Source: Siderastrea radians (taxonomy: Eukaryota > Cnidaria > Anthozoa > Scleractinia > Rhizangiidae). From it: DNA of 64,000 nucleotides. The stretch lies in NCBI GenBank assembly GCA_964017195.1, contig OZ024898.1, forward strand, positions 16,980,475 to 17,044,474, in the 5' to 3' direction. This document shows, in pieces, positions 37,637-50,420 of the stretch. The notes below the pieces were generated by a model. That model had not been told where the DNA came from. It saw only the letters and a list, made by a program, of their open reading frames with translations, and did not search any database. The position numbers were made by a program, and so were the translations under genes. Numbering within the stretch: position 1 is the stretch's first letter; each line of letters opens with the position of its first letter.

Positions 37637-40600
37637 GACATAAAACTCATCATAAAACAGGAGGTATGAGTTGCCTCCGGCACTTTGTGAGGAGTTAAGT
37701 TCACATGTCACTCATGAGGGACAAAACTTGTCTTGTGTTGTAAGAGGCGAACACTTGCAGAATGTCCTGGAGGTATCGAAATCTTCATAAAACTGGCGAT
37801 TTCTGTTGCGCCTAACAACTTTTAAAAAATCGAGCTATCCAGTGACCTATAATGAAGAAACTTCGCTCGGCGTCGTAAAAGGCTGAAACTTGCAGAATGT
37901 AATAAGGACATCAAATTTATCGTAAATCAGGAGTAATTAGTTGTGCCCGCCACTTTCTGCAAAGTAGAGTTCTCATTTCACTCGTAATGGGCAAAAGTTG
38001 TCTTGCGTCGTACACGGCTCAAACTTCCAGAATGTACTAAGGACTTTAAAATCATCATGAAACCAGAGGTATGACTTCTCTTTGGCACATTCCGAAATTT
38101 CGAAAATGTACCAAGGACATTAAAATCATCATGAAACATGATGTATGACTAGCCTTTGGTACTTTCTGTAAAATTGAGTTCTTTCAGTCACTCAAAACGG
38201 AGAAAACTAGTCGTGCCTCCTACAAGAGTTACACTTTGAGAAATTACAGGAGAGATTCATACTTCCAGAATGTACAAAAGACACAAACGTCATCGTAAAA
38301 CTGGAGGTATGAGTTGCGTGCGGCAGTTTTTGAGGAGTTAAATTCTCACGTCACTCAGGATAGACAAAACTTGTCTTGTGTCGTAGGGGGCTTATAGTTG
38401 CAGAACATCCTGCCGATATGGAAATCCTCATAAAACGGGCGATTTCAGCTGTGACTAACACTTTTGAAAAATCGAGCTATCCGGTGACCCATAATGAAGA
38501 AACTTCAATCTGCGTCGTACCAGGCTGAAGCTTGCAGAATGTACTAAGGACATCAAAATTATCATGTATCATGAGGTATGAGTTGTGCCCGCCACTGTCT
38601 GCAAAGTTGAGTTCTCATTTCACTCGCAACGGGCAAAAATTGTCTTGCCTCGTACACGCCTCAAACTTCCACAACGTACTAAGGTCATTAAAATCATCGT
38701 GAAACAGGAGGTATGAATTCTCTTTGGCACATTCTGAAATTTCCAGAATGTACCAAGGACAATAAAATCATCATGAAACATGATGTAGGACTAGTCTTTA
38801 GTACTTTCTGAAGAGTTGAGTTCTCCAGTCACTTATAACGGAGAAAGATTGTCGTGCCTCCTGCAAGAGTTACACTTGGAGATATTAAAGGAGACATCAA
38901 AGTCATCGTACAACAGGAGGTATAAGTTGTCTCCAGCACTTTCTAAAAAAATTAGTTCTCAAGTCACTCATAACAAAGAATACTTGTTGGTCGTCGTACA
39001 AGACTCAAACTTGCAGCATGTACAAACGACATAAACGTCATCGTAAAACATTAGGTATGAGTTGGCTCCAGCACTTTCTGCAAAGTTCAGTTCTCATTTC
39101 ACTCGTAAAGACAAAAGTTGTTTTTCGTCGTTCACGGCTCAAACTTCCAGATGATACTAAGGACACATTCCGAAAAACTGTTTTCTCCCGTCACTCATAG
39201 CGGAGAATACTGGTTAGGCGTCCAAGAAGACTCCATCTAAAGACATCAAAATTATCGAAAATCAGAAGGTATGAGTTTTCCCCGCTACGTTCTGGAAAGT
39301 CTAGTTCTCACGTCACTCGTAACGTAGAAAGCTGTTTCCGTCGTACACGACTCAAACTTCCAGAATGTACTAAGGGCATTAAAATCACCATGAAACAGGA
39401 GGTATGACTTGTCTTTGCTACTTTCTGGAAAATTGAGTTCTCTAGTCACTCAAAACGGAGAAAACTCTTGGCCTGTCGTACAAGAGTTACACTTGAAGAA
39501 AGTACAGGAAACATCAAAATCATCGTGAAACGGGAGGTTTGAGTTGCCTCCGGCAATTTTTGAGGAGTTAATTTCTCACGTCACTCATGACAGAGAAAAC
39601 TTGTCTTGTGTCGTACAGGGCGTAAACCTACACAATGTCCTGCCGAGATCGAAATAATCATTGAACGGGCAATTTCAGCTGTGCCTAAAAACTTTTAAAA
39701 AGTGGAGCTATCCAGTGACCCATAATGAAGGAACGTCGCTCTACGTCGTACCAAGCTGAAACTTGCAGAATGTACTTCAAAATTAACGTAAATCAGGAGG
39801 TATGAGTTGTGCCTGCCCTTTTCTGCAAAGTTGACACTCGTAACGGAGAAAAGTTGTCTTGCGTCATCCACGACTCAAACTTTCAGGATGTAAAAGGACA
39901 TTAAAATCATCGTGAAACCGGAGGTATGACTTGTCTTTGGCCTTTCCTAATGTTTGAGTTCTAACGTCACTCATAACGGAGAATACTTTTTGGGCGTCAT
40001 AAAAGACTCAAACTTGCAGAATGTACAAAAGACATAAAGGTCATCGTAAAACAGGAGGTATAAGTTGTCCTCGCCACCTTTTGAGGAGTTACGTTCTTAC
40101 GTCACTCATGACGGAGAAAATTCGTCTTGGCTCTTACACGGAGTAAACTTGCAGAATGTCCTGCCGATTCCTAAACCCTCGTAAAAGCGGCGGCAACTTT
40201 AGAAAAGTCGAATGACGCGGTGACTCATAATGAAGAAAATTTGTTTTGGGTCGTACAAGGCTGAGACTTGAAGAATGTACTAAGAACATGAAAATCATCA
40301 TAAAAAGTTGCCTCCGGCACGTTCTAAAAACTTATGTTCTGTCGTCACTCATAACAGGGAATACTGGTTGTGCGTGCTTACAAGACTTACACATGCAGAA
40401 TGTAAGGAAATTTAAAAAATTATCGTAAAAAAGTAGGTATGAGTTGTCTCCAGCACTTTCTGAATAAATGCGTTCTCACGTAACTCATCACGGAGAATGC
40501 TAGTTGGGCGTGGTACCAATCGTAAGACAAGAGGTATGAGGTATCTCCAGCACTTTCTGCAAAGTTGTCACCCGTAACGGGCAAAAGTTGTCTTTCGTCA

Positions 40601-43440
40601 TAGACGGCTCAAACTTCAAGAATGTACTAAGGGCATTAAAATCATCATGAAATAGGAGGTATGACTTGTCTTTGGGAAGTCCTGAAAGATCCAGTTCTCC
40701 AGTCACCCATAACGGAGAAAATTGATCGTGCGTCTTACAAGAGTTATACTTGGAGAAAGTACAAGAGACATCAAAATCATCGTAAAACAGGAGGTTTGAG
40801 TTGTCTCCGGCACTTTCTGAAAAGTTGAGTTCTCACGTCACTCACAACGGAGAATACTTGTTTGGCTTCGTACGAGACTCAAACTTCTAGAAACTTCCAA
40901 AAGGAAGGGAGGTACTTAGTTTTCTCCGGAATTTTGTTAGGAGTTAAGTTCTCACGTCACTTTCGATGGAGACAACTTGTCTTGTGTCGTACAGGGCGTA
41001 AACCAGCAGAATGTCCTGCCGATATTGAAATTCTCATAAAGCGGGCGATTTCAGCTGTGCTTAAAACTTTTGAAAAATCGAGCTAGTGACCCATAATTAA
41101 GAAACTCTGTTCGGCGACGTACCAGGCTGAAACTTGCAGAATGTACCAAGGACATGAAAATTATCGTAAGCTACTCTCTGCAATGTTAAGTTCTCATGTC
41201 ACTCGTAACAGAGAAAAGTTGTCTTGCGTCGTACATGGCTGAAACTTCCAGAATGTACTAAGGACATTAAATTTATCGAGAAACGGGAGGTATGACTTCT
41301 TTGGTACTTTCTGAAAAATTGAGTTCTCCAGTCACTCAAAACGGAGAAATCTGGTCGTGCGTCCTGCAAGAGTTACACTTGGAAGAAAGTAGAGGACACA
41401 TCAAAAATCATCGTAAAGCAGAAGTTATAAGTTGTCTCCACCACCCTCTGAAAAGTTGAGTTCTCACGTCACTCACAACAAAGAAAACTTGTTGGGCGTC
41501 GTACCAGACTCAAACTTCCAGAATGTACAAAAGACATAAAAGTCATCGTAAAACAGGAGGTATGAGTTGCCTCGCGTCACTCATGACTGAAAAAACTTGT
41601 CTTGTGTTGTACAGGGCGAACACTTGCAGAATGTCCTGCCGATATCGAAATCTTCACAAAAGCGGCGATTTCGTCTGTGCCTAACAACTTTTGAAAAATC
41701 GAGCTATTCAGTGACCCATAATGATGAAACTTCGCTCGGCGTCGTAAAAGGCTGAACCTGCAGAATGTAGTAAGGACATCAAAATTATCGTAAATCAGGA
41801 GGTATGAGTTGTGCCCGCCACTTTCTGAAAAGTCGAGTTCTCATGTCACTCGTAACGTAGAAAAGTTGTCTTGCGTCTTACATTGCTGAAACTTCCAGAA
41901 TGTACTAAGGACATTAAAGTCAACGTGACAGAGGAGGTATGACCTGTCTCCGGCACATTCTGAGGAGTTGAGTTCTCACGTCACTCATAACGGAGAATAC
42001 TGGTTGGGCGTCGTATAAAGAGTCATTCTTGCAGAATGTACAAAAGACATGAAATAAATCGTAAAACAACAGGTATGAGTTTCTCTAGCACTTTCTGCAA
42101 AGTTGACTTCTCATAACACTCGTTACAGAGTAAAGTTGTCTTGCGTCGTAAACGGCTCAAACTTCCAGAATGTAGTAAACAGATAAAAGTCATCCCAAAA
42201 CAAAAGGTATGATTTGTCTCTGGTACTTTTTGAGGAGTTAAGTTCTCACGTCACTAACGACTGAGAAAACTCGTCTTGAGTCGTAAAGTGTAGAAACTTG
42301 CAGAATGTACTGCCGATATCGAAATCCTCATAAAACCGGCGATTTCAGCTGTGCCTGGGAGCTTTTGAAAAATCCAGTTATCCAGTGACTTATAATGAAG
42401 AAACTTCGCTCTTGTTGGTACCAGGCTGAAAGTTGCAGAATGTACTTAAGACATCAAAATTACTGCAAATCAGGAGGTATAAATTGTCCCCGCTACTTTC
42501 TTTAAAGTTGAGGTCTCATGTCACTCGTAACGTGGAAAAGTTGTCTTGAGTCGTACACGACTCAAACTTCCAGAATATACTAAGGACATAAAAAAGCATC
42601 GTAAAACAGGACGTAGGAGTCGTCTCCGGCAATTTTTGAAGGATTAAGTTCTCCTTTCATTCATCACGGAGAAAACTCGTCTCGCATCGTACGAGGCGTA
42701 AACTTGCAGAATGCATTGCCGATATCGAAATCGTCATAAGGCCGGTGATTTCAGCTATGCCTGGCAACTTTTGAAAAATCGACTTATCCACTTGCTCTAA
42801 ATGGAGATAATTGGTTTTGCGTCGTACGTGCCTGAAACTTGAAGAATGTACTAAGTAAATTAAAATAATCCTGAAACAGGAAGTATAACTTGCCTCCGGC
42901 ACTTTCCGAAAAATTAAGTTCTCTCGTCACTCATAACAGGGAATACTGGTTGTGCGTCCCACAAATCTTAATAATAAATAGGAGGCATCAAATAGGCAGT
43001 AAAACAGGAGGTATGAGTTGTCTCCGGCAGTTTCTGAAAAGTTGAGTTCTCACGTCACTCATAACGGAGAATACTTGTTGGGCGGCGTACAAGACTAAAA
43101 CTTCCAGAATTTGCAAAAGACATAAAAGTCATCGAAAAACGGGAGTTATTTAGTTGCCTCCGGGACTTTTTAAGGAGTTGAGTTCTCACGTCACTAATGA
43201 CGGAGAAAACTTGTCTTGTGTCGTACCTGCAAAATGTCCTGCCGATATCGAAATCCTCATAAAACAAACGATTTCAGCTGTGCCTAAGAATTTTTAGTTA
43301 CCTAAGAATTTTTTAGTTACCCATAAGGAAGAAACTTCGCTCGGCGTCGTGCCAGGCTGAAACTTGCAGACTGTAGTAAAGACATCAAAATTAACGTAAA
43401 TCAGGAGGTATGAGTTGTGCCCGCCACGTCCTCCAAATTT
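37637..43440 (+). repeat. 135-bp satellite array, block 5
   Basis: About 5.8 kb of monomers in the same orientation. Compared with blocks 2-3 this block is richer in the GTGCCCGCCACTTTCTGCAA and CTTTGGCACATTCTGAAA variants, and truncated monomers are more frequent (for example at 38095-38130 and 41570-41590). It stops at CCTCCAAATTTGAG, where a LINE fragment begins. Confidence 0.95.
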
Positions 43441-43891
43441 GAGTGAAGAGTTGTGTTCCAGTCACCTGCGATAATTAGTTTAGAGATATTAGTTACCGAG
43501 GCAATGGTTTGGCTTAAAGCTGGAATAAAAGACAGCTGAAGTTGGTGGTCATTTGGAGCATACACTGATGCTATAAATAATTCTTCATCAGCAATACTAA
43601 TTTTACCGAAGACGTATCTGCCATTTGGATCAGTCGATAAACTTTTTAGGAGACATGCAGAATTTGGCTTCTGTAATATGCAAGTTCCCTTTGAGTGTTC
43701 AGTACCATGGCAAAAAAAAATTTACCACCCCATTCTTGACACCAAGTATTCTCATCAAGTTTTTGAGAAAATGTTTCCTGTAAACAATAGAAATCAGCTT
43801 TCTGGTCTTTGAGATATGCGAAAAGTGCCCTTCGCTTGACCTGATTACGTAACCCTCTCACGTTAAGTGACAAAATCTTGATGGATGACAT
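43441..43891 (-). pseudogene. LINE ORF2 N-terminus: AP-like endonuclease, frameshifted
   Basis: The start MSSIKILSLNVRGLRNQ and the following FYCLQET are the first two conserved blocks (N and E) of LINE endonucleases, which nick the target DNA. After a frameshift near 43680, by the A8-9 run at 43712, the frame continues with SVYAPND and then LIIAGDWN, the GD-N motif. The sequence is truncated soon after, so the catalytic D-x-H end and the whole RT are absent. Confidence 0.85.
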
Positions 43892-44131
43892 AATAATACA
43901 ATAGGAGAAGTAAAACAAAAGAATAAAAGAGTGATTGCTAATTTGGATTTAAGGAAAAAAAATAGCACCGCAGCACTCCAAGAGATAAACACAAATCAAA
44001 ATAAATAAATTGCCAGCTGCGAATTAAAAAGAAGTATTGAGCAGTGACCCGTCTTTCTCACTTAGCTAAGCATGTGTCCTTTCCACCCTAATTTGGTTTA
44101 GTAAGGTAGCATTATTAGTTACAAATTATCT

Positions 44132-44308
44132 CTATCTTCCTCTGAGTAGATTCTGTATGGAGCTGTCGGGTGATGTTTGATAGAATATTTTTCCATCTAA
44201 TGTCCACACAGTGGTGATCAAACCGTCTTTTCTTTCTTGCTTTGCCTTCTCCATTAAGCCTTTCCTGTAGTCGTTTAAATTTTCGTTAATGTAGATTCGC
44301 TGTTCGGT
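44132..44308 (-). pseudogene. LINE ORF1 C-terminal fragment
   Basis: IYINENLNDYRKGLMEKAKQ followed by TTVWTLDGKIFYQ is the pattern (Y-I-N-E-N-L ... W-T-x-x-G-K-I-F) found at the C-terminal end of ORF1 proteins in many invertebrate LINEs and in Fp25-like domains. The N-terminal part is missing. The open frame continues a few codons into satellite, which supplies its apparent Met. Confidence 0.7.
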
Positions 44309-45113
44309 TGCGTCGTACACGACTCAAACTTGCAGAATGTACTAAGGACACAAAAAACATCGTAAAACAGGAGGTATGAGTTGTCTCCGTCACTTTTTGA
44401 AGGATTAAGTTCTCATGTCATTCATGACGAAGAAAACTCGTCTTGCATCGTACGGGGCGTACACTTCCAGAATTTACTGCCGATATCGAAATCCTGAGAC
44501 AACCGGCGATTTTAGTTGTCCATGGCAACTATTGAAAAATAAGGAGAATTCGTTTTGCTTCGTACGAGGCTGAAACTTGAAGAGTGTACTAAGGACATTA
44601 AAATCATCGTGAGGTATGACTTGTCTCCGGCACTTTCTGAAAAATTGAGTTCTCCCGAAACTCATAACAGGGAATACTGGTAGAATGTACTAAAGACATA
44701 AAGGTCATTGTAAAACAGAAGGTATGAGTCGTCTCGGGTAGTTTTCACGTCACTCACGACTAAAAAAACTCGTCTTGGGTGGTAGAGGGCGTGAAACGTG
44801 CAGAATGTACTGCCGATATCGAAATCCTCATAAAACCCGCGACTTCAGCTGTGCATGGCAACTTTTGAAAAATCCAGTTATCCAGTGACTTATAATGAAG
44901 AAACATCGCTCTGCGTGGTACCAGACTGAAAGTTGCCGAATGTACTAAAGGAGCTACCAGTTGTGCCGCTACTTCCTGGAAAGTTGAGTTCTCATGTCAC
45001 TTGCAACGGAGAAAAGTTGTCTGCGTCGTACTCGACTCAAACTTGCAGAATATACTAAGGACATAAAAAACATCGTAAAACAGGAGGTATGAGTTGTCTC
45101 TGTCACTTTTTTG
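44309..45113 (+). repeat. 135-bp satellite array, block 6
   Basis: About six monomers between two inserts, same orientation. Several are shortened, for example near 44590-44640 and 44930. The last one is interrupted inside CTCTGTCACTTTT by the insert that follows. Confidence 0.93.
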
Positions 45114-46254
45114 GTAACTCGAAAGGGTTCTTGTTTTTTTCGATGCATTATATTTGGGAGTTAAAATATTTAGGTTAGAGTTGGCCATTCATGATCAAAT
45201 TTTGCTACAAAATAATGATAATATCAAAGTGTCAATTTTTGGTAGATTCCTTAAGAAATTTGTTGCCATGGCAACGCAGTTAAGTCTCTAAGTATGACCA
45301 TAAAATAGAGATATCCTAAGTTTGCTTGAAAATTTGACGGTGAAATTTCTTTGAATTTTGCATACGGCCTTTGATTCTAGTAAGCTACCAAGGATTAAGT
45401 TAAAGAAAATTCTGTTGAAAACTTTCAGCAAAAAACACTTTTTTACGGATTTACCTTTAACTTTTCTCCCGTACGACAGAATTTTTTAATCTCGCTTGAA
45501 AAACTCTTTGGGCATAAAAGAGTTAACATGTAAAAAGTCAAAGAAATTTACCGAGCGGAAGTGAAATTATGTTCTTCCTAAGTTACAAAATTTTGAAAAT
45601 TTCGACACGACAAGATCGGCAATTGCGCATGCGCAGAAATTGTTACGCAACTCTCGGCACGCGGTTTCAAGTCTGTTTATTCTAGGTTTATTTCGTTGGG
45701 CGTTTCTTTCGCCCTGATGACTTTCATTACGTTTGAAAAGGTGACGTTTTGAGTGGATCAGTGCTTGTCGAAGAACATTACATCATTTGTTTTCAAATCA
45801 TTGGATCATTGGCACCAAATATAACGGAATGATTTCCTCCTCGTGCAGATTGATTCTATCTCAGGTGAATTCATCGGCACTTCGCTCAGAATGGCGACTA
45901 ATGCTTCTTTTACACCTTGGGAACAAAGATTGTCTTAATGCTTGTAAGACAGGCTGCTTTCTGTAATTGTTTTGATTTATCGTCTGCCTGAAGAGCCTAT
46001 TTGAACTCCGTGAAAACTGAACTTATCTCTAGAAATGTTTGCAAACGTTCGCAGCGTTTGTTCACAAATATCATGTTTCCGAAAGCGGTGGTGGACTTTA
46101 GCTTACTGTTTATACCACTGTACAATTATTTACATAACAACGATTCTTAACCTAAACGAGGATTGGAAACGTATGCGATGGAGAGCAAGTACTTCTACCA
46201 AGGTGGAATGAGCTTGAAAATCTTAAAAACAACGGAGTTTCGAAAATAGTGCAG

Positions 46255-46518
46255 TCAGGCAAGGTTGTCCTTCAAACGGAGTTCAGGATTGAGCAACGCG
46301 TACATGGACACCACTTCGGGATTATATGTGTCACAGGAGCAGAAGGACAGAATTAACAAAAAGACAACATTTCCAACTATAAAAACAATACATTGAAGAA
46401 GTCCCTTATGTAGAGGTATGTATTCAAACGAGGACAAATCTACCTTTGATGATCTTTGATAAGTGTCAATGTTGTCAAGAATTTTCTGTTGATAAAACGT
46501 GTTCGATTGGTTGATCAA
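46255..46518 (-). CDS. hypothetical short frame with one membrane segment
   Basis: An 87-codon frame with a hydrophobic stretch (LLQCIVFIVGNVVFLLILSF) that could span a membrane, followed by a polar tail. I do not recognise it. It has no neighbours that support it and may be chance or an exon of a decayed gene. Confidence 0.2.
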   Translation of the reverse strand: MINQSNTFYQQKILDNIDTYQRSSKVDLSSFEYIPLHKGLLQCIVFIVGNVVFLLILSFCSCDTYNPEVVSMYALLNPELRLKDNLA

Positions 46519-47162
46519 AACTCAATTTAAAGAACCGCTTTGAAGGTTTGAAGAATTGTTTTCGCCCCAGGAAAAACCAATAACAGTCAATTTATCAATA
46601 TCACCAGTTCGGAAAGATAGAAACCATTTCTTTTATTCGAACATTTGGAGTATTTCGTACCAAACGAATTTACAAAGATAGCGCGCGGTAATGTTTTGAG
46701 ATTATTCTACAGGTCGGTTTTTCTTATTGCATTACGGAAAAAAACGTATTACCACCAAACTATCGCACTATCATTTAATTAAGCAAATAAGAGAGCACTT
46801 CTTTTATCCGGAAATGTAGAGTATTTCCCAGAAAACTAACTTGAAAAAACTAACTTGTTTTTAGCGAGCCGACTGCTGATAAAAATATAACGCGCGATGA
46901 ATTGTTTTGAAATTCTTTTGTACGCTTTTTAATTTTGTTTCGCAAGTAAACAGATTTACGGTGAAACTGAAATTGAAACTACCACTTCAGCAAAATAGAA
47001 AGCGAATCTTTCACCTGATTGTTTGTAATATTTTCTTTGAAGTGGCTGGTTTGTCAACATTTCGACATGAATAAGTCTCTTTATTGAGTCAAAATCTGTC
47101 TGTTTCACAAGGTATGTTTTTCGTTACACTAATTTTTTCTTTTAAATTCTTACCCTGTTATT

Positions 47163-47498
47163 TCATGATGTGAAGACGATAAAAAACCTTTTACTGCAGT
47201 CTACATTGTTTTTGCTAACAACACCGTAAACGTGTGTGTGTGCCTGTTTTTTGCTTTTTTCTAAATGGGAATGTTTTCTCAGAAACACGAATCGGAGTTC
47301 GCGAAAATTTGCCCTGGCACGGAAACGGTGCCAGACTTTTTTTCCTGCGACCTGGACGTAGAAAAGGCTTCCGTGGTCAAAACAGCCAGTGAAAGAAACT
47401 AATGGTAAAAAGATGACTATTCTAGGGCCTTTATACGATTTCCCTGGAGATGTGATAATTTTGAAGTCACCGTCATCTCTAGCACAGTTCAGTTGCAC
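47163..47498 (-). CDS. hypothetical short frame, possible exon
   Basis: A 111-codon frame whose first part (DGDFKIITSPGKSYKGPRIV) has a protein-like composition and whose C-terminal half is rich in Arg, Lys and His. About 200 bp upstream on the same strand (near 47690) an ATGGCG in good context opens a separate fifteen-codon frame. No family recognised. Confidence 0.2.
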   Translation of the reverse strand: MQLNCARDDGDFKIITSPGKSYKGPRIVIFLPLVSFTGCFDHGSLFYVQVAGKKVWHRFRARANFRELRFVFLRKHSHLEKSKKQAHTHVYGVVSKNNVDCSKRFFIVFTS

Positions 47499-47768
47499 AG
47501 CCTCTGAATATAAGCTTACTGCGCTTCATATGCGGCTGAGTTGACGATCGCGTTGATAACATTGAAGAGGACATGATTCAAGTGAATTGTCACCTAAGTT
47601 CCAGTTGTTTTCAACCTTGCCTACACGCACCTTTTAAAAGACCGGCACAAAAATTAAATCCAGACGAGAGTGCGACGCCATTTTTGTTTGTTCGTTTTAA
47701 TTTTTGAGTCTCACGGGTAGTTTGGAACCCAGTCTGCGCGCGCCCAACAAAAGTGTTTCGACCCTCCT

Positions 47769-48859
47769 TAAGTTCTCATGTCATTCATCACGGAGAAAAC
47801 TCGTTTTGCGTGGTACCTGGCTAAAATTTGAAGAATGTACTAAGTACATTAAAATCATTCTGAAACAGGAGGTATGACTTGTCTCCGGCACTTTCTAAAC
47901 GTATGCGGGGAATACTGGTTGTGCGTCGTACAAAGCTTAAAGTTGCAGAAAGTACAGGAAAACTCAAAATCAACGCAAAACAGGAGGTATGAGTTGTCTC
48001 CGGCACTTTCTGAAAAGTTGAGTTCTCGCGTCACTCATAACCTAGAATACTGGTTTGGCGTCGTAGAAGGCTCAAACTTGCAGAATGTGCAAAAGACAAA
48101 AAGTTATCGCAAAACTGGGGGTATGAGTTGCCTCCGGTACTTTTTGAGGAGTTAAGTTCTCACGTCACTCATGACGGAGAAAACTTGTCTTGCGTCGTAC
48201 ACGGCTAAAACTTCCAAAATGTACTAAGAACATTAAAATCATCGTGAAACAGGAGGTATTCTAAAAAATTGTTTTCTCCCGTCACTCATAACGGAGAATA
48301 CCGGTTGTGCGTCGTACAAGACTCAAACTTCCAGAATGTACAAAAGACATGAAAGTCGTCGTAAAGCGGGAGGTATTTAGTTGCCTCCGGCACTTTTTGA
48401 GGAGGTAAGTTGTCCCGTCACTCACGACGGAGTCTTGTCTTGTGTCGTACAGGGCGTAAACCTGCAGAATGGCCTGCCGATATCGAAATCCTCATAAAAC
48501 CGGCGATTTCAGCTGCGCCTAAAAACGTTTGAAAACTCTAGCTATCCAGTGAGCCATAATGGAGAAACTTCGCTCTGCGTGTTCCCAGACTGAAACTTGC
48601 AGAATGTACTAAGGACATCAAAATTATCCTAAATCAGGAAGTATGAGTTGTGCCCGCCACTTTCTGCAAAGTTGAGTTCTCATATCACTCGTAACGGAGA
48701 AAAGTTGTCTTGCGTCGTACACGGCTGAAACTTCTACAATGTATTAAGGACATTAAAATCAGCGTGAAACAGGAGGTATGCCTTGTCTTTGGCACATTCT
48801 GAAAAATTGTTACTCCCGTCACTCATAACGGAGACTACTGGTTGTGCGTCGAACAAGAC
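47769..48859 (+). repeat. 135-bp satellite array, block 7
   Basis: About eight monomers between two inserts, same orientation and same subfamilies as elsewhere, including the GCCGATATCGAAATCC monomer near 48476. It ends at the 8-bp target site AACAAGAC (48852-48859). Confidence 0.95.
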
Positions 48860-48941
48860 CAGGGGCGGGGGAGAACACTCCAATAGAGCCTGGCACTTTT
48901 TTTGTATACCCATGTTCCAACGATAGATGACGTCACATCCG

Positions 48942-49866
48942 GTCCGAAAGCGTACAACTTTTCCCACGAGCGGGAAAATCAAACTTGACGGCTACAGTTT
49001 CGTTCACTCAGTGAGTAAAATGGCCATATATTTCAATCGGCTGCAAATTTTCCTTTTATTTTTCGCGAAGGTGAAGACAAATATGTACTCTTTCCTCTCA
49101 TTTAATTGGTTAAACGAATAGACTTAATGAATATTTTAAAATGTGGTGTTTTTGAGCCTTGCGTTCTCTGAAAGATGTCGGTATTTCTTTCCCCCGAAGT
49201 TAAGAGGATTCTGTAAATCGCTGGAGATCATGAATACAAGGTATGTAAAACTCCATTCAAATACCCTATCCTGTAGAATAATAATTCGCTTATCAAAAAA
49301 TTACAAAGGAAGCGTTCTACACTAGTGGGAACCCCATTAACACTCTTCGTTTTTTGAGGAAACTGCTCAAGAAAACAAGCTGTTTTAACAAGCATACCTT
49401 CGTTCACTTATTTGACCGCACAAATAGTCAAAAGAATACCGAGTGTATGTTATTTCCCGTGGCTACCGAGACTTTGCTTCTCCTGTTTCTTTATTTATTT
49501 CGTTCCCTAATTAACACTGAAATACCTTTCCTCTGCTGTGATGAGTAAAGAACTGAAAACCCATTAAGTCTTAAGGTTGGTTTTTTTTTTGTTCTCCTCC
49601 AAATCCAACACTTACAAGTTCTTTGGGAATGGATTACTGACTACGGATAGGGATGGTGAGTCTGGAGGAGAAATTCCAATTTTTTTTTGTAAAAAAATTT
49701 CTAGACAAACCCTTTTAACTTAGATTAATTTTCACGGCCCCGTTGAACTTAATAAAATCTTGAGACCTCCATGCCCCCCCCCCCCCCCCTTTGCCATTTT
49801 AAGCAAAATCAGTCATATATTTTCAAGGACCCAAACGTAGAACGACCTATCCTTCTGTAGTCTGCG
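48942..49866. other. left interior of the 8.26-kb element, no gene recognised
   Basis: AT-rich sequence with only short frames. A T-run at 49580, an unusually long T/A stretch near 49680 and a C-run at 49772-49789 are visible. No transposase motif seen. Confidence 0.5.
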
Positions 49867-49881
49867 CATATTGACTCAATC

Positions 49882-50325
49882 ATGACTAAGGCTGCCAAGA
49901 GACTTTATCTCTTAAGACAACTTAAGCGCGCGGGTATTGCTAACAAAGACCTTGTAAGATTCTATTGTAGTGTTATCAGATCAACCCTTGAATATGCATG
50001 CCAGGTCTTTCATTGTAATCTACCATTATATCTCTCTGAAGAAATTGAACGCATTCAGCGCCGTGCATTACGCATGATTTTTCCAGATTTTAGTTACAGT
50101 GAAGGTTTAGTTAAAGCTGGCCTTCCAACCCTATATGATAGAAGGAGCACATTATGTAAGGAACTCTTCAAAGACATTGACGCGCAGGGCAACCATAAAC
50201 TCAGACACCTTCTGCCATCACGATCTCAGCAGAATTATAATCTGAGATCGACAAGCGCCTTTGCCGCGCCTGTCTGCAAGACAAACAGGTTCAGAGACAG
50301 TTTCATAATTAGCCACTGCATGTAA
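49882..50325 (+). CDS. LINE ORF2 C-terminal region (CR1/jockey-like)
   Basis: The frame has AAKRLYLLRQLKRAG, FYCSVIRSTLEYACQVFH, EEIERIQRRALRMIFPD and AGLPTLYDRRSTL, the conserved C-terminal region following the reverse transcriptase of CR1/jockey-type elements very common in cnidarian genomes. It is open to its natural stop. The catalytic RT core and endonuclease are missing, so it is a remnant, and the ATG is just an internal Met. Confidence 0.88.
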   Translation: MTKAAKRLYLLRQLKRAGIANKDLVRFYCSVIRSTLEYACQVFHCNLPLYLSEEIERIQRRALRMIFPDFSYSEGLVKAGLPTLYDRRSTLCKELFKDIDAQGNHKLRHLLPSRSQQNYNLRSTSAFAAPVCKTNRFRDSFIISHCM

Positions 50326-50420
50326 TATATTTTAAATTGTCGTCATATATATTTTTATTGTAAATAATTTATTCACGTAATTCAGTCACTTGACTGCAAA
50401 GTGTATTTTTTAATAAACGG

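Larger units (their letters stand above)
43441..44308 (-). mobile_element. 5' fragment of an L1-like LINE (ORF1 end plus ORF2 start)
   Basis: On the minus strand, from 44308 down: the C-terminal end of an ORF1-type protein (stop at 44132), about 240 bp of spacer, then the start of ORF2 (ATG at 43891) with an apurinic-like endonuclease, running to 43441 where it is cut off. No target-site duplication is visible and about 35 bp of the interrupted monomer are missing, so this fragment arrived with a deletion or by rearrangement rather than by ordinary target-primed insertion. It has the same orientation as the LINE at 18114-20180 and represents the other end of the same general type of element. 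Confidence 0.85.
45114..47768. other. unassigned 2.65-kb insert in the satellite
   Basis: This non-satellite sequence interrupts one monomer: satellite ends at CACTTTTTT and resumes at TTAAGTTCTCATGTC, with about six satellite bases missing and no convincing target duplication. The ends share only a weak inverted resemblance (CTCGAAAGGG against GTCGAAACAC). Inside is a diverged direct repeat: 46622-46725 and 46795-46935 share CTTCTTTTAT, GGAGTATTTC/AGAGTATTTC and CGCGCG words. Two minus-strand frames (below) are the only coding candidates. It could be a decayed transposon or a captured genomic segment. Confidence 0.6.
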
